DNA of 64,000 nucleotides from Neobittarella massiliensis (ex Bilen et al. 2018) (GCF_900289145.1 NZ_OKQO01000009.1:118278-182277), one strand, 5' to 3'. Positions 34,699 through 43,562 are shown, counted from the stretch's first letter. The notes: a model not told the origin generated them from the letters alone. Numbers and translations: made by a program.

Positions 34699-35397
34699 TT
34701 GCTGCTGCCGATCATTATGATTTTGGTATGCGTACTGCTGGGAGGCGGTACGCTTCTTTTTTTGAAATTTTCAGAAAGGCGCAAGAAAACCAAGAGCAGG
34801 GATAAGGAAGAACTGGCACAGATGACCGCCAATGAGTTTGTCAATGTCAAGGACATTCGCGGGAGCTTCCTCTACACCCGTGACGGCATGGCGCTGGCGT
34901 ATCTGAAAATATTTCCCATCAGCACGGAGCTGTTCAGCAAGAATGAAAAACGCCTGATCGCCAAGCAGCTCACGGCCAGCCTGTCCAGCGGCCAATATCC
35001 GTTTCAGCTTTTGGCTGTTTCCCGCCCGGTGGATATTTCTCCCCTGATGGCGGAGTTGTCCTCCACCCTCACAGCTTCCTCCAATATCAAGCAAAAGGAG
35101 CTGCTAAAACATGAGATCGTGGAGATGGGCGGTTTTGCCCTCTCCGGCGAGGTGGTGGAACGGCAGTTTTACATCAAAATCTGGGACAGGGCGGTTGACG
35201 GAGTGGAGCGTGATCTGCTCCAAAAACTGAAATATCTGTCGGGCTACTTTGCCGACTGCGGCATCCAAACTGAGATTTTGGAGCAGCAGGACATTGTACG
35301 GCTGTGCAATCTGGTGAATAACCCGGCCTATGTGCATTTGGAGGACGCTGGGTTTGAAGCGGCGATCCCGATTTTAGAAAGTGTAGGTGTTGTGTAA
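34699..35397 (+). CDS. Membrane-anchored VirB4-N-like conjugation protein
   Basis: 232 residues from TTG (weak GAGGTTGA ribosome binding site). One N-terminal span (about 2-22), a basic segment (ERRKKTKSRDKEE), then a soluble domain (DIRGSFLYTRDGMALAYLK near 52-70) that resembles the N-terminal part of VirB4/TraC proteins, without any ATPase motif. The full VirB4 is two genes downstream. Likely a structural partner of it. Confidence 0.65.
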   Translation: MLLPIIMILVCVLLGGGTLLFLKFSERRKKTKSRDKEELAQMTANEFVNVKDIRGSFLYTRDGMALAYLKIFPISTELFSKNEKRLIAKQLTASLSSGQYPFQLLAVSRPVDISPLMAELSSTLTASSNIKQKELLKHEIVEMGGFALSGEVVERQFYIKIWDRAVDGVERDLLQKLKYLSGYFADCGIQTEILEQQDIVRLCNLVNNPAYVHLEDAGFEAAIPILESVGVV

Positions 35398-35399
35398 GA

Positions 35400-36344
35400 A
35401 TGAAGCACACCCGGCAGGATTTGAACATCATGCAGGGTTGGAGCCTCGAAAAAAAGATCAAAGTATCGCAGATGAAAATATTGGAATGGTACAAGGAATA
35501 CAACGGGCAGGTCTTTACCAGCTTTTCGGGCGGTAAGGATTCCACGGTACTCCTTGATTTGGCACGGCAGGTCTGCCCGGATATTCCCGCCGTGTATGTT
35601 GACACAGGGTTGGAATACCCTGAACTGCGCGATTTTGTAAAAACGAAAGACAATGTGGTTTGGCTTCGCCCACGCTATCCGTTTACGCAGATCATTGAGA
35701 AATACGGCTATCCGGTCATTTCCAAGGAAGTGTCCGATGCCATCAGCGGCGCACGGAAGGGCCAGTCTTACCGTCTGGCCCGCCTAAACGGTGAATTGCT
35801 GGATAAGAACGGAAAGAAGTCGATTTACAACTGTGAGAAGTACAGGTATCTTCTGGACGCCCCCTTTGCGGTTTCAGCCCGGTGCTGTTACCACATGAAA
35901 AAGGCCCCGCTGAACAAGTTTGAACGGCAGTCCGGGCGGCATCCCATTACGGGAGTGTTGGCCTGTGAGAGCAAGCTGCGGGATCAGTCTTACCTCAAAT
36001 TTGGTTGCAACGGCTATGAGCGCAGGCGCCCCCTCAGCCAGCCCCTTGCGTTCTGGCGGGAGGAAGATATTTTGCGCTATCTGAAAATGACCGGCATCCC
36101 CTATGCCCCCATCTATGGGGATATTGTGGAGGTCAAAAAGAGGAACGGCACCCTGACTCTGAAAACCACCGGCGTTTCCAGATCAGGGTGTATGTATTGT
36201 ATGTACGGCGTTCATCTGGAGCATGAGCCGAACCGTTTTCAGCTCATGGAGAAAACCCATCCCCAGCAGTACCACTACTGCATCCATGAGCTGGGGCTGG
36301 GCGCCGTGCTGGATTATATCGGTGTGCCGTATTCGTGTCACTGA
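35400..36344 (+). CDS. PAPS-reductase-like PP-loop protein
   Basis: 314 residues. PP-loop SFSGGKDST at residues 40-48 identifies the PAPS reductase/ATP-pyrophosphatase superfamily. Cysteines near 160 (SARCCYHMKK), 190 (GVLACESK) and 262 (GCMYCMYG) suggest a metal or Fe-S site. The family covers sulfate assimilation, DndC-type DNA modification and unknown phage proteins. It has no usual partners here: it sits between the VirB4-N-like gene and virB4, with no strong ribosome binding site. Looks like inserted cargo; substrate unknown. Confidence 0.8.
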   Translation: MKHTRQDLNIMQGWSLEKKIKVSQMKILEWYKEYNGQVFTSFSGGKDSTVLLDLARQVCPDIPAVYVDTGLEYPELRDFVKTKDNVVWLRPRYPFTQIIEKYGYPVISKEVSDAISGARKGQSYRLARLNGELLDKNGKKSIYNCEKYRYLLDAPFAVSARCCYHMKKAPLNKFERQSGRHPITGVLACESKLRDQSYLKFGCNGYERRRPLSQPLAFWREEDILRYLKMTGIPYAPIYGDIVEVKKRNGTLTLKTTGVSRSGCMYCMYGVHLEHEPNRFQLMEKTHPQQYHYCIHELGLGAVLDYIGVPYSCH

Positions 36345-36359
36345 TTTGGAGGTGTATCA

Positions 36360-38186
36360 TTGTTAAGAACCAAGAAAAAGGAAGAAACGCTCCCCGTCAA
36401 TGAAGCGTTGTTGAATGTCATTACCCCGATGGGACTGGAAATCAAGCGGAACAGCCTTGTGATCGGTGAGAATATGGGAAAGGTCTACGGTGCAGTCCGT
36501 TATCCGCAAAAGGTGGAGATGGGCTGGCTCTCCAAAATCACGAACATCCCCAGCACCATTGTGTCAGTGGGTATCACCCCGATTGATAACAGCACCCTGA
36601 TCTCCGCCCTCTCCAAGAGCATTGTCCAGCAGCGGGGCGCCGCCGACAGCGCCAAAGACCCGCTGACCCGTCAGCGGGCGGAAAAAGCCGCCGAAGACGG
36701 GGAGCATATCATGCAGAAAATCGACCAGGAGGGCGAAACCGTCGCCATGATGTCGCTCACGGTGATGCCGGTGGCGCAGGACGAGGCGGCCTTCTCCAAA
36801 ATCTGCCGCCGTGTGGAGAGTGCGTTCAGCGTTCAGAAATGCAAGGTCCGCACCCTTGCCAATCTGCAAAAGGAGGGGTTTCAGAGCATTTCGCCCACTT
36901 ATCCCGCCAACGGGACGGTGGACAGCATTGTTTCCCGCATCATCCCCATGAGTACCTTTGTGGGCGGATTCCCCTTTGCAAGCTCCGGTTACAGCGACGG
37001 CCGGGGCTATTATTTTGCCAAGGACAGCAGCGGCGGGCTGGTGATCCTGGACCCCTGGACACGCGGGAACGACCGCACCAACAGCAGCTTCGTTGTCATG
37101 GGCGTGGCCGGTATCGGCAAAAGCACCGTGGTCAAGCACATCATGCTCTCGGAGTACATGAAGGGAACCAAAATCCTGTGTATCGACCCGGAATCCGAGT
37201 ACAAGGATATGTGCCGGAACCTGGGCGGGAACTGGCTGAACGCTGGCGGTGGGCGCAACGGCCGCTCCAACCTTTTGCAGATCAGACCGGCGCCCCGTGA
37301 CGATGAGGACGAAACCGACAAGCTCTATACGGATGAAGGAAATGGAATGTCCGATATGGCGCTCCATATCAAAACGCTGGAGATTATCTTCTCCCTATAT
37401 CTGCCGAGCCTGACCGATATGCAGAAAGCCGTCCTGAAGCAGACGGTCATTGAGCTTTATCATCAGTTCGGCATCTTCTGGGACACAGACATTCGCCAGC
37501 TCAAAGCAGCGGATTTCCCCATCATGGAAGATCTGCACGGCCTGATTGAAAAGAAAGCCGAGGCCAACCCGGACAATCCGGTGTTCCGTGACCTCGCCAT
37601 GCTGCTGTATGACGCCGCCAAGGGCAGCGACAGCTTCCTTTGGAACGGGCACAGCACGCTGGAGGCCGACTCCCATTTTGTCTGCCTGGATACCCACAGC
37701 CTGCAAAACGCAGCAGATAACATCAAGCGGACGCAGTATTTCAATCTGCTGACCTGGTGCTGGGAGCAGATGAGCAACAATCGCGGGGAGCGTGTGCTTC
37801 TGGTATGCGACGAGGCGTATCTGATGATCGACCCGCAGGTGCCGCAATCCCTGGCCTTCCTGCGGAATGTGGAGAAGCGGTCCAGAAAATATGAGTCCGC
37901 CCTGGCGATTATCTCCCATTCGGTGGTGGACTTCCTGGCGCCGGAGATCAAGATGTACGGGCAGGCCCTTTTGGATATTCCCTGCTACAAAATCCTGATG
38001 GGCTGCGACGGCAAAAACCTTCAGGAAACCACAGACCTCTACAACCTGACGGACGCCGAGCAGGAATTGTTGGAGAGCAAGCGACGGGGACACGCCCTGT
38101 TCCTGGTCGGCTCCAAGCGGCTTCATGTCAATTTTGAAATTCCGGCCTACAAGTTTGCCTACATGGGCAAGGCGGGCGGCCGGTAG
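36360..38186 (+). CDS. virB4: VirB4-like conjugation ATPase (CD1110-like)
   Basis: 608 residues, TTG start after GGAGGTG. N-terminal domain with YPQKVEMGWLSKITNIP near 43-60; Walker A GVAGIGKST near 248, Walker B LLVCDEAYLMID near 481 and GQALLDIPCYKIL near the C-terminus. It powers assembly and transport of the type IV secretion machine at the membrane. Full length for the family. Ends at a strong hairpin. Confidence 0.93.
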   Translation: MLRTKKKEETLPVNEALLNVITPMGLEIKRNSLVIGENMGKVYGAVRYPQKVEMGWLSKITNIPSTIVSVGITPIDNSTLISALSKSIVQQRGAADSAKDPLTRQRAEKAAEDGEHIMQKIDQEGETVAMMSLTVMPVAQDEAAFSKICRRVESAFSVQKCKVRTLANLQKEGFQSISPTYPANGTVDSIVSRIIPMSTFVGGFPFASSGYSDGRGYYFAKDSSGGLVILDPWTRGNDRTNSSFVVMGVAGIGKSTVVKHIMLSEYMKGTKILCIDPESEYKDMCRNLGGNWLNAGGGRNGRSNLLQIRPAPRDDEDETDKLYTDEGNGMSDMALHIKTLEIIFSLYLPSLTDMQKAVLKQTVIELYHQFGIFWDTDIRQLKAADFPIMEDLHGLIEKKAEANPDNPVFRDLAMLLYDAAKGSDSFLWNGHSTLEADSHFVCLDTHSLQNAADNIKRTQYFNLLTWCWEQMSNNRGERVLLVCDEAYLMIDPQVPQSLAFLRNVEKRSRKYESALAIISHSVVDFLAPEIKMYGQALLDIPCYKILMGCDGKNLQETTDLYNLTDAEQELLESKRRGHALFLVGSKRLHVNFEIPAYKFAYMGKAGGR

Positions 38187-38194
38187 CACACCAC

Positions 38195-38220
38195 GGCGGC
38201 CGGGATGTTCCCCGGCCGCC
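38195..38220 (+). terminator. Strong hairpin after virB4
   Basis: Perfect GGCGGCCGGG / CCCGGCCGCC stem with ATGTTC loop, followed by a weak TTACTTATT. Terminator or processing site. Confidence 0.6.
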
Positions 38221-38251
38221 TTACTTATTCATGAACAGGAGGCGTTTTCTG

Positions 38252-38731
38252 ATGAACCATGCGGAACGGTATGAATCTTTGATAACCAAGCTGTCCTCGA
38301 TGCGCTGGCGGGGCGGAGAGCTGGACTGCTCTTATCAGGCAGCACTCTATCTGATGTCCTCCCACCCGGTTCTTGCCGAAAAGGTAGAGCGGTATTTTTC
38401 CCCGGACGGGATTGACTTTGGCGCCCTGATGAAGAAAGAAGAATTTGACTATGACTGGATGAAACTGACGGCGGACGCAGCCTACAACCTCTTTTCCTGG
38501 AACAGCAAGTGCGCCGCCACGCCCTTTGAGATTTCCCGGATGCCCGTTCCGGCCATCCAAGCCCTTTATACTTCCTTCTTTATTGCAAACGGGGATTACG
38601 CGGTTTCCGTGCGTGAGAATGAGGATGGGAAAAAGGTGTTTGTGATGGATGACAGCGCCGGGCGGGAACGGGAAAAAATCCGCCAGCAGTTTGACCGGAT
38701 GCTGGCGGACATAGGCGCGGAAATGGGCTGA
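38252..38731 (+). CDS. ICE protein of unknown function (possibly DUF6075)
   Basis: 159 residues from the ATG (AGGAGG upstream). ALYLMSSHPVLAEKVERYF near 31-50 followed by DGIDFGALMKKEEF resembles proteins I know as DUF6075, but I am not certain. Soluble, helical. Between virB4 and the C39 peptidase. Confidence 0.65.
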   Translation: MNHAERYESLITKLSSMRWRGGELDCSYQAALYLMSSHPVLAEKVERYFSPDGIDFGALMKKEEFDYDWMKLTADAAYNLFSWNSKCAATPFEISRMPVPAIQALYTSFFIANGDYAVSVRENEDGKKVFVMDDSAGREREKIRQQFDRMLADIGAEMG

Positions 38732-38745
38732 TTGGAGGTGTTGTT

Positions 38746-39573
38746 TTGGCGATTGATCCGTTGACGGCAAAGCTGCTGGCACAAGTGGCGGCGCGGGCGG
38801 CGACTGATGAGGAAAGCCGTAGAAGGACGCTCATTCTCATTCTGGCCCCCATTCTGGGCCTGCTGCTCTTGATTGCCTTTATCCTGTATCTGATTACCAG
38901 CCCTTTCTCCATGCTGTCTCAATGGCTGGTGGGCGATGAGGTGAGTGTGGTGGAGAATTTTCAGAAAGAGTATGGCTACAACCAGCAGCTCGGTATTTAT
39001 GAAAAGGACTATATCGAGGGCAGCGGCCAGAGCTACGAGGGCGTGGTCTTTACTGATGGGGGCCGGGAGGTCATCTATTACAACCAACTGGATGAGCGGT
39101 GGGCAGATACCATGTACGGCACATCCGGCACGATTGGCGAGGCCGGGTGCGGCCCCACGGCGATGGCGATTGTCACATCGACCCTGACCGGGACGCCCCA
39201 TAACCCAGTAGAACTCAGCGAATGGTCCGTAGCGAATGGACACCGCTGCGAAGGGAACGGCTCTTACCACAGCCTGATCCCGGCAGCAGCCGAAGCCTAC
39301 GGCCTGTCCTGGGAGAGCGTTCCCCCGGATGACCCGCAGGCGATGATAGACGCGCTGGCGGATGGGAAGCTGGTTGTGGCGATCATGGCAAAAGGGCACT
39401 TTACCAACTCCGGGCATTTCATTGTCCTGCGCGGTGTAACTGCGGAGGGGAAAATCCTGGTGGCCGACCCTGCCAGCCGCAAGCGGAGCGAGCAGGAATG
39501 GGACCTCTCCATTATTCTGGATGAAGCCAGAAAAGGTGCCGCTGCTGGCGGCCCTTTCTGGGCGATCTACTAA
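38746..39573 (+). CDS. Membrane-anchored C39-like cysteine peptidase
   Basis: 275 residues from TTG (GGAGGTG upstream). One membrane span near 27-50, then a Peptidase_C39_2-like domain: catalytic cysteine in AGCGPTAMAI near 132, histidine in NSGHFIVL near 222 and VADPAS near 241. In this position related ICEs carry a cell-wall hydrolase (lysozyme plus NlpC/P60) that opens the wall for the channel. A short C39-type protein instead is a variation; it could process the wall or a protein substrate. Confidence 0.8.
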   Translation: MAIDPLTAKLLAQVAARAATDEESRRRTLILILAPILGLLLLIAFILYLITSPFSMLSQWLVGDEVSVVENFQKEYGYNQQLGIYEKDYIEGSGQSYEGVVFTDGGREVIYYNQLDERWADTMYGTSGTIGEAGCGPTAMAIVTSTLTGTPHNPVELSEWSVANGHRCEGNGSYHSLIPAAAEAYGLSWESVPPDDPQAMIDALADGKLVVAIMAKGHFTNSGHFIVLRGVTAEGKILVADPASRKRSEQEWDLSIILDEARKGAAAGGPFWAIY

Positions 39574-39584
39574 AGGAGCATGGT

Positions 39585-39734
39585 ATGAACAACCGAAATA
39601 AACTGATTGAATTATTGATCTACATCGCCATTGTAGTGGTTGGCGTTGTCCTTCTGCTGACAGGAGAGCCGGAAAGGGCGGTAGAAAACATGGATATGGG
39701 AGGTACATCGTATGCTGCTGTACTTGACAAGTAA
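39585..39734 (+). CDS. Small single-span membrane protein
   Basis: 49 residues, AAAGGAG before the ATG. Hydrophobic span IELLIYIAIVVVGVVLLL near 8-25. Its end overlaps the start of the next gene by 23 bases. Unknown function; short enough to be missed by gene finders. Confidence 0.6.
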   Translation: MNNRNKLIELLIYIAIVVVGVVLLLTGEPERAVENMDMGGTSYAAVLDK

Positions 39735-40746
39735 CCAGAAAAGCGGGCTGATCGACGGCGCGGCCCGTGAAATGCTCCTGCCGTCCAAAAAGCTGGTTGG
39801 GAAGTTCAGCCTGAAAAGTTTCGTCACCAAGGATATGCGAAACTATGCCACGGCCAAGTTCTTCCTGATTGACGCGGCCTGTATTGAGGAAAGCGGCGAG
39901 GACTTCACCCTGGCTTTGAGGTCCTTCCAGATGATGTTTTCTGCCCGTATCATCGTGATTCTGTCCGGCTGTGAGGATATGAGTGGTTGTATCCAGCAGC
40001 TTTTATCCATTGGAGTGGTGAATCTGATTACAGCGGAAACGCTGGAGGAAGCCGCCGACGAGCTGAAAGAGGCCCTTTCCGATGAAGGGATGCAGCGGTA
40101 TGTGACGCCTATGCCTGTGTCAAGCCAGCCAGAATCCCAACGGGAACCGGCTCCTGAACCGGAGGCCGAGATCATCCCCTACCGTTGGAACGCTAAAAAT
40201 ATCCGTATTGCCGTTGCAGGGACGCAGCGCAGAAGCGGCGTAACGGTGACGGCGTTCAATCTGGCGGCGTGGTTGACTGCCAGAGGTGCGGAGGTCGCCT
40301 ACATTGAGGTCAACACCAACCGGCACCTTCAGCTCCTGCTCAATGTCTATGAGGCGGCCCCTACTGGCGAACATTACACGATTGATGGGATCGACTGCTA
40401 CCTGACCAATGAGCCGGACCGGGAGTATCAGTTTATCATCTACGACTGCGGTGTGATGCAGGCGCCCACCTCTGTGTTCCGGGAGGCGGATCACCGGCTG
40501 TTGTGCGGGAGCGTCCTGCCCTATGAGATTCCGGCCTTTCACAAGGCGCTGGAGATCTGCGGCGGGCTGGAAGTACGCCCGGTGGCCATCAGTGTGCCGG
40601 GAGAGTTCCGGGAATACTGCCGGGAGCTGTTTGGCGGTGAGATGGAAATGGCGGAGGCATCCCATAACCTATTTGCAGAACGGACCAACGGGAGGTTGTA
40701 TAAGCGCCTGGTGGAGCCGTATATCATGGGAGAACGGCGGCTGTAA
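39712..40746 (+). CDS. TadZ/CpaE-like protein with degenerate P-loop
   Basis: 344 residues, GGAGG before the ATG. N-terminal 130 residues look receiver-like (FFLIDAACIEES, IIVILSGCEDMSG). The C-terminal half is ParA-like, but the P-loop reads GTQRRSGVTVT near residue 168-178, lacking both the usual signature lysine and the GKT/S lysine. Walker B-like FIIYDCG near 243. Probably nucleotide-poor or inactive. It is the second TadZ-like protein of the element, placed in the virB4 operon. Confidence 0.7.
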   Translation: MLLYLTSNQKSGLIDGAAREMLLPSKKLVGKFSLKSFVTKDMRNYATAKFFLIDAACIEESGEDFTLALRSFQMMFSARIIVILSGCEDMSGCIQQLLSIGVVNLITAETLEEAADELKEALSDEGMQRYVTPMPVSSQPESQREPAPEPEAEIIPYRWNAKNIRIAVAGTQRRSGVTVTAFNLAAWLTARGAEVAYIEVNTNRHLQLLLNVYEAAPTGEHYTIDGIDCYLTNEPDREYQFIIYDCGVMQAPTSVFREADHRLLCGSVLPYEIPAFHKALEICGGLEVRPVAISVPGEFREYCRELFGGEMEMAEASHNLFAERTNGRLYKRLVEPYIMGERRL

Positions 40747-40778
40747 CAAAGAGAGGATCAGAATGGGAGGATCACAGA

Positions 40779-41291
40779 ATGGCAAAGTTTGAATACATGG
40801 AGAGGGCGTTTTCCTCTGAATTGCGGCCGAGAGCGCGGCTGGTGCTTCAAGTCCTTGTTCTGCATTGCAACAAGGAGGGTGAGTGTTTTCCGTCCATCAA
40901 GACCATAGCCGCCAAGTGCGGCTATGGTATCTCTACGGTCAAGCGGGCGCTAGACGAGCTGGTGGAAGCTGGCTACATCATCAAGCAGGCACGGTTTGAC
41001 GAGCGCAAAAACGGCGGCCAGACCAGCAACCTCTATACCCTTTGTTCCGAGGCACCGCAGCCGTCCACGCCGGAGCAGCCCACCGAATCGGAACCGCCTA
41101 TGCCGGACGAAGAAGTAGAGAAAGCCGTCCATTCTTCAGCGCCTGACTCCACGCCTGGGGAGCAGTCCGCCCTCTTTCTGTTCCCAGCCTATTCTTTTTC
41201 ACATGGACTTGATAAAATAAAGACCGGGCGGCAAAAATGCCGCCCGGATGCTGCGTGGACTGGGGGGCAGTCCATTTTTGTACCCCCTTGA
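40779..41291 (+). CDS. Helix-turn-helix (HTH_36-type) protein
   Basis: 170 residues. The N-terminal 85 residues (RLVLQVLVLHCNKEGECFPS, TIAAKCGYGISTVKRALDEL) form a winged helix of the HTH_36/replication-initiator type found in many ICE proteins. The C-terminal part is Pro/Ser/Glu-rich and its last codons overlap two hairpins. Likely a transcription or replication regulator. Confidence 0.75.
   Translation: MAKFEYMERAFSSELRPRARLVLQVLVLHCNKEGECFPSIKTIAAKCGYGISTVKRALDELVEAGYIIKQARFDERKNGGQTSNLYTLCSEAPQPSTPEQPTESEPPMPDEEVEKAVHSSAPDSTPGEQSALFLFPAYSFSHGLDKIKTGRQKCRPDAAWTGGQSIFVPP
41224..41247. repeat. Perfect GC-rich hairpin
   Basis: CCGGGCGGCA / TGCCGCCCGG with AAAA loop, within the last codons of the HTH gene and just before the terminator. 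Confidence 0.7.
41256..41279 (+). terminator. Rho-independent terminator
   Basis: TGGACT / AGTCCA stem with a G-rich loop followed by five T. Overlaps the 3' end of the HTH gene and closes the transfer operon. Confidence 0.65.
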
Positions 41292-41353
41292 ACCGTACAG
41301 GTGAACAGATACTTACCGGATGAAAAGAAAAGTAATAGGCGCCGTTCAAACAA

Positions 41354-41384
41354 GCAAAATAAAAGCAGGGGCCTCAGCCCCCGC
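41354..41384 (-). terminator. Terminator of the minus-strand XRE gene
   Basis: Read on the minus strand: GCGGGGGC / GCCCCTGC-type stem (one mismatch, TGAG loop) then TTTTATTTTG. Placed directly after the end of the minus-strand gene at 41389. Confidence 0.7.
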
Positions 41385-41388
41385 CTTG

Positions 41389-41697
41389 TCAGGATTGCAG
41401 CCGGTTGATAAAGCCGATCAGCATGATTAGGTCCTCGTCCTTCAGCGTTCTCATGCCGTCCAATGCCTTTTTCATAAGCTGCGGGTTGATTTCCTCGGAA
41501 TCGAAGAATTGGAGCGGCGTGATCTCGAAATATTCGCAGATATTGAGAAACTGCTTCATGGATGGGAGCGCCCGGCCGGAAGAAATCGCCTGGATGTAGC
41601 TGCGGTTTTGCCCTAAATCCAAGCTCATTTGGTATTCTGACACGCCCTTTTTCAGCCGCAGTTCTGTGATCCGGCTGCGGATAAATGCCTCATCCAT
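41389..41697 (-). CDS. XRE-family repressor-like regulator
   Basis: 102 residues on the minus strand with GTGAGGTGAG before its ATG. A Cro/cI helix-turn-helix covers residues 8-62 (LRLKKGVSEYQMSLDLGQN, SSGRALPSMKQFLNICEYF). The C-terminal 40 residues may dimerise. It is the only gene pointing left between two rightward blocks, in the usual place for a control gene of ICE transfer or cargo. Confidence 0.82.
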   Translation of the reverse strand: MDEAFIRSRITELRLKKGVSEYQMSLDLGQNRSYIQAISSGRALPSMKQFLNICEYFEITPLQFFDSEEINPQLMKKALDGMRTLKDEDLIMLIGFINRLQS

Positions 41698-41758
41698 ACT
41701 CTCACCTCACTACCCATTAGCATAGCAGAAAGGTTTTCTGGATAAGGAACATTGATTG

Positions 41759-41767
41759 TGTTATAAT
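41759..41767 (+). promoter_or_regulatory. Extended -10 element
   Basis: TGTTATAAT, an extended -10 pattern, in the gap between the divergent XRE and SLOG genes. The -35 region is poor. Probably drives the rightward gene. Confidence 0.5.
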
Positions 41768-41861
41768 TCTCCATATACCGCTACTTACAACGCATTATTT
41801 ACGTTATTTTAGCTTTGTATGCGTGTAAAAGGAGAAAATGTATGGACAAGAGGGTGATTTT

Positions 41862-42398
41862 ATGAGGCAAGCTGCCTGTGCGGTAACAGGCCACCGGCCG
41901 AACCGGTTCAAGTTCAAATACAGCGAGGACTATTCGCTGTGCAAAAAAATAAAGCGGGCCATGTTGGAGCAGTTCAAGAGGCTGTACGATGAACATGGAG
42001 TACGCCGGTATTATGTGGGCGGCGCCCTGGGTGTGGATATGTGGGCTGGTGAATTGATTCTGCGGCTAAAAGAACAGCCGGGATATGGAGATATAGAACT
42101 GGTGGTGGTGCTGCCCTTTGAGGGGCACGATTCAAAATGGGATGAGCGGAGCAAGCGCCGGATGGACTTCCTCCTGCGGATGTGTTCCGACTGTGTAGTG
42201 ATAGGAAAAGAGGACTGCCGGGAGAACTATATTAAGCGGAACTGCTACATGGTGGATCACGCGGATTATCTGGTAGCGGTCTACGATAATGAGCGGAATT
42301 TGCGGTCTGGGACTATGCAGACGGTGAGATATGCCCAAAATAAAGGAATCACAATATCTTTTGTTAATCCTGATACTGCTACAGTTACAACTAATTAA
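41862..42398 (+). CDS. SLOG/YpsA-like (DUF1273) protein
   Basis: 178 residues from the ATG with AGAGGGTG upstream; an in-frame ATG at 41838 would add 8 residues with a too-close ribosome binding site. ACAVTGHRPNRF near residue 4-15, GGALGVDMWAGE near 53-64 and a C-terminal GTMQTVRYAQNKG fit the SLOG nucleotide-binding superfamily (DprA-like, YpsA). Such proteins may bind nucleotides or act in stress or defence signalling; function here unknown. Confidence 0.8.
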   Translation: MRQAACAVTGHRPNRFKFKYSEDYSLCKKIKRAMLEQFKRLYDEHGVRRYYVGGALGVDMWAGELILRLKEQPGYGDIELVVVLPFEGHDSKWDERSKRRMDFLLRMCSDCVVIGKEDCRENYIKRNCYMVDHADYLVAVYDNERNLRSGTMQTVRYAQNKGITISFVNPDTATVTTN

Positions 42399-42442
42399 AT
42401 TTACTCAAACTAACTCAAGATGTGGAATAACTATATAGAGAT

Positions 42443-42483
42443 AAAAGTAAAAGCGGTTCATGAAGCAACCGCCTCACTTTTAA
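42443..42483 (+). terminator. Probable terminator
   Basis: AAAAGT and GCGGTT pair with AACCGC and ACTTTT around a CATGAAGC loop, followed by TTAATT. Marks the border between the GC-rich core and the AT-rich cargo island. Confidence 0.6.
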
Positions 42484-42559
42484 TTCCTATTGAAATTAGG
42501 ATACACTTGCGTTATCATTTTCTTTAGTCAATCACGATTTCCAGGAAGGGCGAATAAGT

Positions 42560-43528
42560 ATGGCTGATGTTGTTGATATTCCGGAATTCAGAGCATTCTA
42601 TTATACAGATGATACGCCCCGCCAGTTTTATACCCTCCGGCGATACGAGGATGAGAGTGGTGCTGGAGAGATGCACTGCTATAATATTGCGCCAGGCATT
42701 CAACTGTCCTTTAATGAATTAAACCTAAGTTCTTGCTTTCAACCACTGAATGTCCAAAAGGACTTTTTGGAAATAAATTATTGCCTTGAGGGTGGACACG
42801 AAGTAGAAATGGTCGGAGGTGGAATCACCTTTTTGGGTGAAAAGGATTTAAGTATATCTGGCCTATACCATGATAGACAGATTATTGTCAATTCAAGAAT
42901 CCCTTTCAATAAGTATAAGGGTATAACCATTCTCTTGGAGTTAGAAACAGCGCAGACGACCCTCAACGATGAATTCTCTAGGTGGCGTATAGACTTGCAA
43001 AAAATCCGCACAACCCTATGCCCGGAAGGTCGTGTTCTTTTAATAAAATCCAAACAAAAAATTGACCATATTTTTACAGAGATATTGAGCGTTGAGAACC
43101 AGATAAGATTGCCATATTACTGGCTGAAAATCCTGGAAATCTTACTTTTATTAAGCAAACTGGATAACAGTTATGTGGAGCCGCCTCAACAGTTTACGGA
43201 GAAAGTATCCCGGCGGACTCAACAGGTCTATCAGTATATTATTGAAAATCCTTTTACACAAAAAAACATTTCTGAGATAGCAGAGATTTATGGGGTTTCG
43301 GAATCAAGCATGAAACGCTGCTTTAAGTCAATTTCCGGTGCTTCTCTAGGCACGTTTATGAAAAGGAAACGAATGGAGGCTGCTGCGGAATTACTTAGAT
43401 CTGAGCCAGCATTGAGTGTGGGCGAAATTGCTAGTCTTGCAGGGTATGAAAATCAAGGGAAGTTTTCTGGGGCATTCAAATCAGTATATGAAATGACTCC
43501 AATCGCATATCGCATGAAATATTCGTGA
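42560..43528 (+). CDS. AraC-family transcriptional regulator
   Basis: 322 residues. The C-terminal 100 residues are a double helix-turn-helix of the AraC type (ISEIAEIYGVSESSMKRCF near 240; LSVGEIASLAGYENQGKFSG near 288, ending in PIAYRM). The N-terminal 200 residues are a ligand-binding domain without recognised family. YbtA-like regulators of siderophore uptake share this architecture. It precedes the ABC importer operon, and direct repeats at its 3' end look like its binding sites. Confidence 0.85.
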   Translation: MADVVDIPEFRAFYYTDDTPRQFYTLRRYEDESGAGEMHCYNIAPGIQLSFNELNLSSCFQPLNVQKDFLEINYCLEGGHEVEMVGGGITFLGEKDLSISGLYHDRQIIVNSRIPFNKYKGITILLELETAQTTLNDEFSRWRIDLQKIRTTLCPEGRVLLIKSKQKIDHIFTEILSVENQIRLPYYWLKILEILLLLSKLDNSYVEPPQQFTEKVSRRTQQVYQYIIENPFTQKNISEIAEIYGVSESSMKRCFKSISGASLGTFMKRKRMEAAAELLRSEPALSVGEIASLAGYENQGKFSGAFKSVYEMTPIAYRMKYS

Positions 43529-43562
43529 CCTAAATGGATTAAGGCTTGACCTAAACGGTTAT
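43526..43562 (+). promoter_or_regulatory. 21 bp spaced direct repeats, probable AraC-type operator
   Basis: TGACCTAAATGGATTA (43526-43541) and TGACCTAAACGGTTAT (43547-43562) are direct repeats with a 21 base period, exactly two helical turns, as AraC-family dimers prefer. They begin in the stop codon of the araC-like gene and lie upstream of the importer. No consensus promoter is clear next to them. Confidence 0.7.

Noticed and set aside
40779..41291. Replication initiator with origin
   Set aside because: HTH_36 domain alone does not show replication, and no iterons were seen around it.
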